DNA from: Elmis aenea
Taxonomy: Eukaryota > Arthropoda > Insecta > Coleoptera > Elmidae
DNA: 64,000 nt
Direction: 5' to 3'
Assembly (NCBI GenBank): GCA_947652605.1
Contig: OX393576.1
Location: 16,456,575 to 16,520,574 of the forward strand
In this document: piece after piece, positions 23,273 to 35,054 of the stretch
Layout of the letters: every line of letters starts with the position of its first letter
How positions within the stretch are numbered: the first letter of the stretch is position 1
Translations under genes and position numbers: made by a program
The notes under the pieces: generated by a model
What the model saw: the letters and a program-made list of their open reading frames with translations, nothing else
Databases searched by the model: none
What the model was told of the DNA's origin: nothing

Positions 23273-24053
23273 TTGATATTGACTGTCGTAAAAGAGTGTT
23301 GAATGATTAATTTTTTTATAAATTCGTAATTTTTGCTATTCTAAAACTTAAAGTTTGCAACGGCAACTGTAAATTCCCATAAGTACTTGAGATATATTGC
23401 AAATAAATAAAATTTAGTATAAAACTCGCGCACACGAATAAGAATATTGTCAAAGTGATCGAGAAGTTGTGTTTTACTGACCTTTGTCCACTTCGAGACG
23501 ACAACAAATTCACGTTATCTCGTCACAGTGTAAAAATCAACTGGCAAATACTTTTGGCGAATAACTGTTTTGAAGAATTTTCCGCAAAAGCACCTATAAA
23601 ATAAATCGTCGGTTTGTCCTCGAATGAGTACCTCTACACCGTTACCCAATACTTTTATTACCCCTTTAGAGAAGGGTTAGGCTCTGCCACCCGAGATCGT
23701 GTTATTTTTTAGTCGTAAAAAAACCCTCAATAAAGCATTTTATAGTTACGCCGGTCACTGCACTAGAAGGTCAAAAAATAATTGTTTCAGAGTTTCGAGG
23801 CCGAATCATTGCACCTAAAAGATTTATTTTGTGGAAAAGTGCTACAGTTAGAAAAGGCTTAAAAATATTAGGGTCTGCCGTATAAACCGTGGTTTTAGAG
23901 TTTCAGGTGTTAGACAAATTGCACTGTTTCATTCACCATTAGCTTTACTTTTCAAGCGTTTGAATTTTATTTTGCGTAATTATTTTATTTTGTACGTTAT
24001 TTCATATCAAAACGTTATATGTATTCAAAAATTATTAATTTGGGGTCATTATC
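23273..24053. other. AT-rich stretch without a recognised feature
   Basis: A somewhat GC-richer patch at 23,600-23,720 has no open frame of note. No repeat end is seen. Confidence 0.4.
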
Positions 24054-24431
24054 CAGTGTGTACCAAAAGTAACGTAGTGGATCAATATCTCGTCTTGTGA
24101 CAACTTTACAAAAAAAAAGTTTGAAATAAAAGTTGTTTGTGGTTATTTACTACATAACCTTAAATTATTTTCAAATATACAGTGTTTTGTTTTTGCGCAC
24201 CGAAACGTCGCTTTGTTTTTTTAAATAAAACACCCAGTATATTTTATAATTTTTAGATGTAAAATTAAATTCTCTTTAAAAAATATATGGGTTTTATGTA
24301 TCTAAACTCAGTCGTTTTAGAGTTGTTTGTTTTTATGAAAATTTTGACAGAAACTTAAGAAAAAAAATATTGATATTTCACAACATAGCAATGTCAGAAC
24401 GAACTCCCATGAAACTTTGTTCGACAATAAA

Positions 24432-24735
24432 GTCATAGTGATTGTTGACTAATACACAGGGTGGTTTTAGTGCTCGGTCCAATTGACTAAACTAGAAACA
24501 CGGATAAGTCAATTTTTTTAAATGGAACCCCCTATATATTTTTACATATTCTCATCCATAATTTAATTATCTTTAAAATTTGTGTCATAATGGTTGTTGA
24601 CTAGTTACAGTTTTGATATACAGGGTGTTATGCCCGGTCCATTTGGCTATACTTCAAACAGGTATAAGTCAATTTTTTAAATGGAACACCTTGCATTTTC
24701 CTATCGATAATTAAATTATCTTTAAAAATTATATG
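24432..24735 (+). repeat. Tandem duplication, 152-bp unit, two diverged copies
   Basis: GTCATAGTGATTGTTGACTA (24,432) and GTCATAATGGTTGTTGACTA (24,584) each lead into a transposon end, CAGGGTG followed by a CGGTCCA word, then AAGTCAATTTTTT and TTAAATTATCTTTAAAA. The left end of the inner element was therefore duplicated together with its flank. Confidence 0.75.
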
Positions 24736-25569
24736 GAATTATTCATGTCTTAAATTAATATTTCTCGAGTTATTGTGGTTTTCATGTTAATTAATGGGCA
24801 CAATAAAATATATACAATAAATCTAGCAGGCTTCGAAAATATTCTGCAAATTTGTTTTAATGCTAATTAATTGTTTAAGCTGTATTTTTTACTTGATCAT
24901 AAATTGATTTAAATTTAAAAAAATAAATAAAATCAAGCTACATAAAAGTGTTATAAGGTTTAATTTTTAGGCCAATATAAAAAACAAACTGCTAAGAACA
25001 CATATTGCACGTTATTATTTTTTTAATAAATATACCCACTACCTGAAAGTGCACGCACTTAATAATCATGAACTATTATTATTATTTATCTACTACTTCT
25101 CTAAACACGATATTTATTGTAAGAAGACTTCGATCAGTTATAATGTCTATTAAAATATACAATATAGGTACATTTTTTTAAACTGAGCTTTTTACACTAG
25201 TCCCATAAATAAATAATGGTAATGACGTTTTATGTAACACAAAGAAATTTGTTTCAAATGTTCGTTTTTATTTAAATTAATTTAAGCAGGCAAAAATTAA
25301 AGCTTAAACGTGAAAATGAAATTGTATTTAACATTTAAAACAAATTTTTGAATTATTTTCAGAGACTACTGGTTTAATTTTATTAAATATTTTGTTTGCC
25401 CGAAAATTATAATGAAATATTATTTTTAGACATAATTGACTCTGGATAGTTTTTAAAGATAATTAAATTATGGATAAGAAAATCTAAACATATAGGGTGT
25501 TTCTTTAAAAATTTTGACCCATAAGTGTTTGAAGTTTAGCCAAATGGACCGGGCATAAGAAACACCCTG
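24621..25569. mobile_element. Inner TA-type transposon
   Basis: The ends are CAGGGTGTTATGCCCGGTCC and, read inversely, CAGGGTGTTTCTTATGCCCG, both continuing CCATTTGGCTA(T/A)ACTTCAAACA. TA lies on both sides (24,619-24,620 and 25,570-25,571). Length is 949 bp. The interior is AT-rich without a gene. Confidence 0.88.
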
Positions 25570-25994
25570 TATATTATTTGAAAACTACTATAATGACACT
25601 ATTGTCAACTAAAGTATCAAAGGAATTCGTTGTGAAATATTGATTAGGCCTCTTCTGTCAGTATTTTTGTAAAAACAAAAATAACTCAAAAACTATTAAT
25701 TTCAGTTACAAAAGATCTCTCACATACTTAAAAGAGAATTAATTTTGCACCTAAAAAATACAAAATATATAGGGTGTTCTATTTAAGAAAACAAAGTGAC
25801 ATATCGGTGCGCAAAAACAAAACACTGTGTATAGTTAAAAACAATTTAAGGTCATGTAGTAAATGTCCACAAACAACTTTTACCAGAAACTTTTTTATCA
25901 CAAGACGATACGTTACTTTTTGTACACCCTGTATGTCGTAACTTCGTAACAAAACACTCGCATGAAACTGTATTTTGGCAGACGTCATTAACAA

Positions 25995-26125
25995 AAATGA
26001 GTTTAATTAAAATGGCTGGAGCGGCACTTTAAACTTTTTATACACACAAACGTACGAACACACACAATGCATGGCGGAAGTCAGTTGGAGGCCACACCAG
26101 TTTATTGTTTATATTTTTAGTCATA
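25995..26125 (+). repeat. Dispersed CA-rich repeat, copy 1
   Basis: Includes ACGAACACACACAATGCATG and GTCAGTTGGAGGCCACACCA. It is about 150 bp and clearly related to 52,965-53,125 (ACACACACAGAATGTATAGC and GTCATTTGGTGGCCAAACCA). Function is unknown; it is probably an unclassified interspersed repeat. Confidence 0.6.
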
Positions 26126-27113
26126 TAGAGACAGTTATTAAACTTATCGATGTTTCTCACTGTGTATTTTTAAAATTTATGTCGTCAAATGTCTAACAAA
26201 ACAATGAAACATGTTTTCGATCGCATTACCTCTTTAATTACAACACGAAGCATAATTCCCCACATTTTATGATCTTTACCCACTACAAATATCATTCATA
26301 CCCAGATTTGAATGGGAATTTGCTGTAAACTATGTTGTTAAATTAGAACTGCATCGTTACTTGGTGGTAGCCAAACCATCAAATTCCTGTTAACGATATA
26401 ATAATCTTACTATGATAACATTATTAAACAAATAAATAAACGGACAGATTAGTTTTAGTGTTCATTGAACGTAATTTATAGTGTTAAATTACCACTTTGA
26501 AAACAAATTCAGAACAGCAGTGTTGCTTTTAAGCTTGTATAACGAAGATCAAAGCAATTATACAAATTAAACACTCGGTGTAATCCTTCTTCTCATTGCT
26601 ATTCAAATGTGAAAGATTATGTTTGTAGCTCATTTCTGTATGGATCCAGACTTGTAGGACATCAAGTGTATTATATTTCTTTCTAGCAAACACAATAAAT
26701 TCTCGACAAGTGATAGTTTTATGTACTACACAATCGTTTACAATTTTGTTTAATTTAAACTTCTTGCATTGTAAAATAACTATTATTATGTAGCAATAGA
26801 TTTTTTATTTATTTACATAATGTTCTACAATTGTGCTATTATAATAAGACGATATTGTGTTAATATCCATAAGTCATAGTTGTCAGTAAAATGAATATTT
26901 TAGAAACCGAAATTTGATAGCTTTAAAGAGACGAGAGATAAGCTACAGTCATCTAGATTCTAAACCATAAAAGTTTAAATTTGTGTCTGTAGCAAAGTTT
27001 TGCTATTCATTTATGATTAAAATTTGAATCTTAAAGACACATTAAAACGCTACCCTGCTACAATTCGAACATATTCGAATTAAATTCAAATCGCATTGCA
27101 TGAATATTTTAAA
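26126..27113. other. AT-rich stretch without a recognised feature
   Basis: Only accidental short frames are present. Confidence 0.4.
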
Positions 27114-27115
27114 TA

Positions 27116-27298
27116 CAGTGCTGGACAAAAGTACGGAAATAGACAAATATTTAAAATTCTATTCAAGAGATACAATGAAATTTAGTATCTGACGATTATC
27201 GTATGTTGCGGAATTGATGCGCGTATTTACGTTGCAACACGACTTCTGGTTTAACCGGAAACGGACCAAAATGTAGAAATTTTAAATAAAACATCCTG
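27116..27298. mobile_element. Abutting fragments of two DNA transposon ends
   Basis: CAGTGCTGGACAAAAGTACG after a TA at 27,114-27,115 looks like a Tc1/mariner-type outer end. The right border AACATCCTG followed by TA is the inverse of the CAGGGTGTTCCATTTAAAAT end seen at 7,845 and shares the CCGGTT..CCAGAAGT block. The two ends do not match each other, so this is a junction of truncated elements. Confidence 0.5.
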
Positions 27299-27489
27299 TA
27301 TATTTTTATTATTTGGATTCCTCTTCAAATTTACTTTTCAAAATGTATGATGTTATATGGGCCTAAGGTTAATCGCTTTCATGAAATTTGAGCGATACAG
27401 CTTTTTCAGTAATTTTGAACCTTAAAAAATCTCAGTTAAGGCCGTAGAAATAAATTAAATAACACTTAGCACTAGCTACATTTTTTTAC

Positions 27490-27896
27490 ATATTATAAAG
27501 AGCATTTTTTACGCTTGGTCAAACTTGTAAAACTTAAAACAATAAGTTTAACTAAAAATCGTATTTCAAAATCACAAAAAAGAGGATATAGGTAGTACCT
27601 AATTAGTCTTATCACACTGGTGCAAGAAATATATATGTAAATAATTTTAAGAAACCTCGCTTTAAACGTAACTATGATAAAATTACACCCTCATTCCTAA
27701 AACAGTGCTAAAAATGTGTAGGGTAAATAAGAAACTATAACTTTCTTGTTTTTTTTTTTCATATTTATTTATTGGACCAGTGTGATGATACAACTACTAT
27801 AGCTTATAAATTATGTTTTGTGTTTTTGCAACATGACTTACATATTGTTTAAATCTCACAAGTTTGACCAAGTGTAAAAAACGCTCTTTATAATAT
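27490..27896. mobile_element. Foldback element with ATATTATAAAGAGC ends
   Basis: ATATTATAAAGAGC and its exact inverse GCTCTTTATAATAT bound a 407-bp segment. The arms continue TTTTTTACGCTTGGTCAAAC against GTTTGACCAAGTGTAAAAAA, and further in ATCACACTGGTGC pairs with GGACCAGTGTGAT. It is a non-autonomous element with no coding content. Confidence 0.82.
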
Positions 27897-30833
27897 AGTT
27901 ATAATTATAACATAATTAAAGATAATAGATACGCTTATTATTGTACATAAAATTACATACATAAATAAGTAATCTGAACATCTAATTACTATTTCGTACT
28001 TAGTTTTGTCCTAGGTGTTGTAAAAGAAAATTTGTATGCAAAACTCTAAAAAAAATATTTAAGCAAACTTGACTTACGCTAATTGTTTTAAATTTTTTGA
28101 AAGATGCAATTTAAATTTTCCAAATAATTTACGGTGGTCACAGTGGTACAACAAAAAAATTCAGGCAGTACAATGGTTTTGAGACCCCAGCTCTGGGTAA
28201 CCCCTTCGGTACGAATTTATTACTTCCAAAATCGTTTTACCAGAGTATAACAAAAGAAGAGTAAATACGTGCTACCAGGAAACGTATATAAGGTTTTTGT
28301 GCCAATGGACAATCCTTCTGTTAACCCCTTTTTACAGCACGGCCCTATATTTTTAACATCACTCGATTTTAAAATGATAAAAAAGGCATGATTTATTGTC
28401 CGTCGTTTGGAAGATTGTGTTACAACCAGTTTTATAAATACTCATAACCAATAAGGCGATTTTACTGTACTGTCCCGTAGTACACCGTAAAATACAGAAT
28501 TATCCTGTTGAACTTGTGTTTCCTATTGTAGATAACAATGCAGTAATGTTAATTTATGTTATGCGTTATACAATTTTAAGGTTTGTTATTACCATAACTT
28601 TGCCGATTGTGTATGGTTTTAGTACTTTTCCGCTATTACTATTAAAATATTAGCACATTGTATGCATTTTATATCTATAAACACGACGTTACATGTGTAA
28701 TTGCATATTAAATAAAGCATCTAGCAATCTAATGTATAGGATTTTGTTTTGTGTTCGACACAGTAAATAAAATTTAAATTAATAACTACAACGTTGGTGC
28801 ATAATCAAAGGATATGAACTTATCAATACACAGAAATGTTATGTTTAACAGGAAAAATTTACCGAGTTTATATTCGAAATTTGCTATTTGAACAGTCTGT
28901 TACATGGTTTTTAAGGGAAAAATGTATGCAAACGATACGTGTTTAAATGCTGCGTTCTGATAAATTAAATATAACGCTTCTTATTTTTCTCATTGGTCGG
29001 AAAATGATATTGGAATATTTTTGTCAACATCACTTGAAAGCTCTGAATATGATAAGTTGCGTTAATTTTCAATCAAACAATGACTAAATAGTTTGCGGTT
29101 GCTTTCAGTACATACACAAAAACAATTCTTTAATTGGGATTGGTTTTATGAAAGTACCTACGAGTAAGCCAAAAATATCAACAAATAAATTTTAAAAATG
29201 TTGTTTATACTGAAACTTTTTATCGGTAATACAATCAGCAATTAATTTAATTCCCATCTGTATATCTACCAAAAAATTGCAATGTAAACATAATGTAAAG
29301 ATCAGGATCGAAGTTTGTTGAGACAAAATCGTGCAATGGTCATAAATATGATTAATATATTCTAAGCGGGGACCCAAACAACATATAACGAATATTCACA
29401 AAAATTTGCAACAAATATTGGTACTACTCTATAATATTTGTTTTACTTAATAATTACTGAAGAGGATTATCAAAAATAAATTTAAAAAATATGTCAGTCT
29501 AATTAAATCATGTAATTACATGGTTACAGATTGCTGCACAAACAATAAAAGTGCTTTTAAGAGCTCCATTATAATGCAATTAGTTTATGATAAATTGTAT
29601 AATTGAATGTTAAACGTTTAAATTATTATTTTAATGTTTAAATAAAGTTTCCCATTGAACAAATTTAAAAAAATTAATGCTATTAATAATATCACTGATA
29701 CAAGATTATTTGCGGTTCGTTAACTTTTTTCATCAAAGCTTCATACCCGGTTTGTGGTTCATGAAAGCAGCATCGGTTCTACCAGTTTTGGTTCCGTTTC
29801 GGTTCGGGTTCCTAAATTTAAAGGAATTATTGTTAGATTTAATTACATATCACAACTTTTCAGTACTTTAACCATTTACGGATTATGAAAGACTGACTAA
29901 CTGAGGACTAACACAGAACGAAACATTAGGTCAAATTTTAATCAGTACTTAAACGAAACCGTTGATTAAGAAGCGAAACTAAAACAAATTGCGGTTTCTG
30001 CAATTGTGTTCAAATTAAACAAATATATTTTAGTTGTTTAATAAACCGCAACCATTCATTTTACAATCTGAAAGTAATATTTTTCTTATGAACATTAAAA
30101 CTATGTAGTTATTGCACACTTGTTTAAGAATGTCGAAAAAATGTTAAATGATGCTATTAGATTAAAGTTTGTTTATAATTTAACTTTAATCTAGTTTGAG
30201 CGTTGCTGTGCTCCAGCTGCACGATAATATCACTGCAATAGAATTAAGAAGTTTCGTTTGCACTGAATTTATTTTGTTTGTTAACGATGTCGCTATAAAA
30301 CAACTACATGCAACTTTAACGAATGTTTCGTGTGAATGTTTCAGCGACAGTTGAGAGTTTCAGTTAAGTATTTTCACATATAGTGTTAGACGAATAGTTT
30401 TATTGGGGTACATCTGCATATTTAATTTTGTAGTTAGTACTTAGAAAAGTATCAATAAAATGTATTCTGAAAAAAAAAATTATTCTATGAAGAGAAATTA
30501 AGGTGCCCATAATCTACCACATTACATAAGAACATTATTTTTATGAGTTAAAAAGTCTGTTGAGGTTAAACAAGGAAAATTAAGCAGAAACACAAAAGAG
30601 ATAGAATGGTATTTAAAAAGTAAACTAATGTTGCCAATTTTCGGAGAAAACCGCAAATGCCCGAAATATGACTGGATTTTTAAAACAAAATGTGTTATAA
30701 TCAGGAACTCAAATCATACTGGAACTAGAAACCAAAATCAGAACGTTTCCTTCCTGCTTTCTTCATGGACCGTAAACCTTGATTGTAAAAACATATCGAA
30801 CCGTAAAGACAATTGAACCGACTAGTACGAACC
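27897..30833. other. Long AT-rich stretch without a gene
   Basis: No recognised protein or RNA gene. From about 29,715 the DNA is enriched in GGTTCGG/GGTTCC words, and 30,720-30,890 in the inverse AACCG words, as if these were the two eroded ends of one element about 1.2 kb long; internal support is lacking. TATAAAA at 30,293 is followed by no clear start. Confidence 0.4.
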
Positions 30834-30886
30834 GGTTCAAACCGTTACATAAACCGTTAGAACCGCTTCATGTAACGGTTTGAACC
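30834..30886. repeat. Perfect 17-bp hairpin
   Basis: GGTTCAAACCGTTACAT (30,834-30,850) and its exact inverse (30,870-30,886) are separated by 19 bp that also contain AACCG words. It probably lies at the end of a degenerate transposon. Confidence 0.85.
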
Positions 30887-30989
30887 TGCCATATTTTTAA
30901 TACATGATTATCTATATGTATGTAATTAGTAGCTACATTGAACAATAATATAATAATTTTAAAGTTTAATGTACAATATTCCATACCGT

Positions 30990-31203
30990 CAGAACGGCCC
31001 TAGGGGGAGGGCAGGGTGTGCACCGCACAAGGCCCCGCGGATAGACCGACCCCGCGCTAGCCGTCTAGGGTGCTTTTTTTTTAGATCACCAGCCTGTTTT
31101 TCAGTTTTTTAGTAACATTTTTCTTTAACTCGGCCCTTTATTAAAATATCCGGCCTCGCATTTGTTTTCGCACACGGCCCCGCAAACCCTAGGACCGGTT
31201 CTG
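30990..31203. mobile_element. Small GC-rich hAT-like element
   Basis: The ends are CAGAACGGCCCTAGGG and, read inversely, CAGAACCGGTCCTAGGG, with the perfect 8-bp duplication CATACCGT on both sides (30,982-30,989 and 31,204-31,211). It is 214 bp long and much more GC-rich than its surroundings (GGCCCCGCGG, CACGGCCCCGC). It has no coding capacity. Confidence 0.93.
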
Positions 31204-31690
31204 CATACCGTATACCGCATACCCAATAAAAAAATTAAAAACGAACTACTTTATAATTTAAAAACTATATTAATCTGATTGTAAATGCCATATAGTCTTG
31301 AAAAAAAGTGTATTCCCTTTATACTTTTCACCTCCAACCTCCAACACAAGCCCAAACAATGTAACATCATGTAATTTTCCCTTTATGTATTAAGCCATAG
31401 TTTTGTACTTATTACTTTTGCATATATGAACTAAGGCTGACATATAATTAGTATTTTTAGTATTTTTTTCATAAGGTTTCTGTGTGTTTTTTTTTTAACT
31501 TCCACCTCTTAACTCTTTTTATCAAAAACTGCTTACACTAGATATGTCTCGATCACCGTTTGCTAATTAAAAAAATTTAAGTTTGGTCTGACTCTCGTTA
31601 ACCAACCAACCTAACAAAATACTAGTGTCTTAATCCCAATCTTCGTACAATTATCAGAAGATTACTCATGTAAAACTTTTTTTTGGCATA
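31204..31690. other. AT-rich stretch, nothing recognised
   Basis: No feature between two mobile elements. Confidence 0.4.
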
Positions 31691-31692
31691 TA

Positions 31693-32445
31693 CAGAGTGG
31701 TCCACCGCTATTGGAATCTTGTAAACAGTAAGAGTTACAAAGAAGTTTAAATTAGAAAAATTGTTGCCCTTTCTGAGACCTATTAGGTAATGCATTAATG
31801 GTTATAAATTTTTTTATGGTACTCTAGATACTCTAGCTAGATAATAAACGAAAATCAAAATAACCCTTTTTTTAAAATCGTTATAGGTACTTGATACAAA
31901 AATATTTTTGGGGAAAAGTAAAGGATATTTTTACACACTTTAAAATAAAAACATTAATTGTTTTCAATATTGCTTTAATTCTTAGATAAATTACAAACTT
32001 GCATTTTATAAAATTTAAACCATAGTTGGCTATGACCTCATGAAAAAGCTTCTTTTTCTCTTTTTTCAATAATATAAGGTTTAATGTAGTTATTTCGATA
32101 TTTAGGCTCAAAACAAATAAAATTCATCAAATAGTCCCTATGAAGCTATGAAGTGCCATGAAGTTAAACAATATTAAAACAAATGAATGTTTTCATTTTA
32201 CAGTGCGTAAAAACATCCAACTTTTTTTCCAAAAATATTTTTGTACTATTCAGTTTTTATCGATTTTAAAAAAATGCCCATTTTGATTTTCGTGTATTAT
32301 CTAACGTGCCATGGAACTGTTTTAAAACATAAAAACATCACTCAATAGGTCTCAGAAAGGGGAAAAATTAGTACAATTTAAACGTCTTTGTAGTTATTAC
32401 CGTTTACGAGATCCCAATATTGGCCCTTCTTTGTTGTCCACCCTG
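31693..32445. mobile_element. Complete family A foldback transposon
   Basis: The ends are CAGAGTGGTCCACCGC and GTTGTCCACCCTG, with TA at 31,691-31,692 and 32,446-32,447. The arms match family A (GTAAACAGTAAGAGTTACAA, GAGACCTATTAGGTAATG, AGGTCTCAGAAAGGGG). Length is 753 bp. The 76-codon minus-strand frame inside is accidental. Confidence 0.9.
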
Positions 32446-32447
32446 TA

Positions 32448-33420
32448 TATAAAAACTAATTTTTAAGCATTTTTGGACTCGGTACATCACTAGTATACAA
32501 CATGGTTTATATTAGCCTATATAAAGTCTAAAACAGAATACTTCATAAGCACAATATGCTCATTTTCAGTTCAGATTCTTACTTAACACTTCTTTTCTAA
32601 TTTAACCGTTTTTCTATCTCTAACAGTTTCTGAAATTCTTATGTTGTTTATGATAAATTATACACTCTGTATAGGTATTAAAAATATATACTCTGCATAT
32701 GTGAAATTAATCAGTTCCAGTCTATTTTAACTAACACTTAGCGGATTAAGTAGAAACGACACATTTATTCAAATTTATCGCATTTTTTTACGAGACTATT
32801 ACTGTTGAAAACACCGCGAAACAATTTTCATGATTGGTCATAACCTTTAAATTAATTATTTATATTTCATTTCTCAACCCGGCAGAAACATAACCAATGT
32901 CACAAATCAACGGAACGCAAATAATTTCTATAAAATCTTTCGGAGTATAACTAATGGCATACTTTTTGCGAGCGATGTAAATTAACTGGATTTTCTTGAT
33001 CGTTAATAACTTGTCAAAATTTTAATGTTCTATAGTAAAGGCAGATACAGCGAAATTTATAGCAAACATAACTTTCGAGCTACTGTTAATCCACTTAATC
33101 ACGCACAAACAGAAATAGAACGTCGACTCTAAAATAAATTAAAGTGGGAAACATTTTTACTGGGAATCGGTTTTGTACGATTTAGTCTTAATATTTGATT
33201 GTGCTTTTACAACAAATTACATTTTATTGTTAAGCTCTAACATAATTTGTTAAAGCTCGTTGGGAACAGTTTCATTTTAAAGAATTGTCCACAAAGTTAA
33301 TAGTGTGAGATTATTATCTTAAATATGCAATAATTTATCTTCTTTTTGAAAGAAAAAAAACGTTTTCTTTTGGCTCGTTTTTAATTAAATGAATATCTTA
33401 AAGAACCTTGAACACGTTTG
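32448..33420. other. AT-rich stretch without a recognised feature
   Basis: Only accidental short frames are present. Confidence 0.4.
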
Positions 33421-33421
33421 T

Positions 33422-34414
33422 CAGAAAATTTCCTTCACCTAACCTATCTGTCAAATTAAAATGTTGTTTAATTTAGATAAATTAAAGTATACCTACTACT
33501 TACTGCGATTGTTATTATTAATAGATCATTTATAACTAATTTTTAATTCAAAAATTATATTTTAATAAAAATTAATGAAACAAATAGTATTTAGGTACAT
33601 ACATAATCTGTTATGTCAAATTTTACAAGTACTGTCAGAGTGGTGTGTCAGGGGTGTGGTTTAATCTATATTAAAGTAACGTTATTGGTCGCCGACATCT
33701 GTCAAAAAATTATCAAGACCAAAATACCTTATTCCCTCTCCAAATTTATATTTTCCACCAATCAAAAACTCAGATTTCTTAGAAACGACCAATAAACGCA
33801 TGAAAATCTGTTAATTGCGAAATAGTATATTGTACAACTCGTATGACTGAGCCACTCGCCTGACGGCTCGTGGCTCAACTGTCATACTCGTGTGAAATAT
33901 TCTTTCAGCACGAGTTGTACACTATGCTTTTCCGACGACCATTTAGACATAATCATTAATTCTGCAAAAAAATTGTGAAAATAACATTTTTTTGACGTTG
34001 GTGACACTTGACATTTGTGAGGTTAGATTTTCTTCACGTTAACTTGACAGCGCGTTTAGCGTGTGTAATGTAGCGGAAATCGTCACTTTACACACGCAAA
34101 GTGCACTTTGCACACAATTTCCGGTGTCATGCGCAATTTGTCATTTTCAGTAGTAGTAAGTCGTGCGAAATTACTCGCTTTACATAGTGGTCGTCGGAAA
34201 AGTATATTATCAGTGTATGATTATGTTTATTGGCCGTTTAAAGGAAATCTGAGTTTGTTATTGGTCGAAAACGCAATTTTGACAGGAGGATCAACTCCTG
34301 GCAGAGGAATGTAAAATTATTACCGTGTAATATTGCTCCTATTGGTAGTCTCTAAAAGATTTAAGATTAGTGATTGGTTGAAAACGCAAATTTGACAGGT
34401 GAAGGGAATTTTCA
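33422..34414. mobile_element. Dispersed repeat with inverted ends, interrupted copy
   Basis: Same ends and body as 11,423-12,043, nearly identical in both halves, but split by an insertion at 33,832-34,208. Reading across the insertion restores collinearity with the other copy. The 60- and 68-codon open frames in it are not conserved in a way that suggests a protein. Confidence 0.85.
33832..34208. mobile_element. Insertion with 8-bp duplication inside the repeat copy
   Basis: AGTATATT flanks the insert (33,824-33,831 and 34,201-34,208), while the uninterrupted copy has a single AGTAAATT at 11,830. The insert begins with nested palindromes (GTACAACTCGT against ACGAGTTGTAC; TGAGCCAC against GTGGCTCA) and then has a second inverted pair (CTTTTCCGACGACCA against TGGTCGTCGGAAAAG). 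Its outermost ends do not match each other, so it may be composite. Confidence 0.75.
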
Positions 34415-34429
34415 ACAAAACAGTTTATT

Positions 34430-34493
34430 GAGGTCCTCTGTAAGCTTTTAGTTTTGAAAGGGATCCTCAGAGTAAAAAGATTGAGAAACACTG
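34430..34493 (-). mobile_element. Solitary end of a hAT-like element
   Basis: Read inversely, the segment begins CAGTGTTTCTCAATC, the usual hAT end seen in many animals, and continues through GGATCCC. No second end or 8-bp duplication was found. It abuts the truncated family A copy that follows. Confidence 0.6.
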
Positions 34494-35052
34494 TACTAGA
34501 TAATAAACAAAAATATTTTTTTTAAGTCGTTGATAACTCGCTTATACTTGATGGTACATGAATATTCTTGAGGGAAAAATTTATTTGTTTTAGTAAATAT
34601 TGTTTAAATTCATGGCACTATAGCTTCATGCAGACTTTTTGATAAATTTTATTAGTTTTGAGCCCAAATATATAAATAAATACATTAAAATTTAATTATT
34701 TAAAAAAATTGAAAAAACGCGTTTTCATGAGGTCATATGGTTTCTATTTAAAAAAATGCAAGTTTGTAATTTATCTAAGAATTTATACAATATTGACACA
34801 AATGATTGTTTTCATTTTACAGTGCGTGAAAATATCTACAACTTTTTACCCAAAAATAAGTTTGTACCATCAAGTATAACCGACTTAATTAATCATTAAA
34901 ATCTAGCGTGCCATGGAACTTTTTTAAAACATTAAAGCATCACTGAATAGAATAGGTCTCAGAAAGGGAAACAATTTGTCTAATTTAAACTTCTTTGTAG
35001 CTCTTACCGTTTACGAGATCCCAATAGTGGTCCTTCTATGCGGATCACTCTG
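34494..35052. mobile_element. Family A foldback transposon, left end missing
   Basis: Starts within the left arm at TACTAGATAATAAAC and runs to the right end GCGGATCACTCTG, followed by TA (35,053-35,054). It shares TTCATTTTACAGTGCGTGAA and CATCACTGAATAG with other copies. Confidence 0.82.
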
Positions 35053-35054
35053 TA

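Larger units (their letters stand above)
24054..25931. mobile_element. Foldback transposon interrupted by a second one
   Basis: The right end GTACACCCTG is followed by TA (25,932-25,933). The left end is mutated to CAGTGTGTACCAAAAGTAAC. Arms mirror each other over several hundred bp: GTTTTTGCGCACCGA near 24,191 against TCGGTGCGCAAAAAC near 25,805, and ATATTGATATTTCACAAC near 24,368 against GTTGTGAAATATTGAT near 25,629. The inner element at 24,621-25,569 is in the middle. There is no transposase. The 71-codon minus-strand frame at the right is within the arm. Confidence 0.82.

Noticed and set aside
29677..30890. A 1.2-kb element with GGTTCGG-rich ends
   Set aside because: Only word enrichment in opposite orientation; no exact inverted ends or target duplication could be found.
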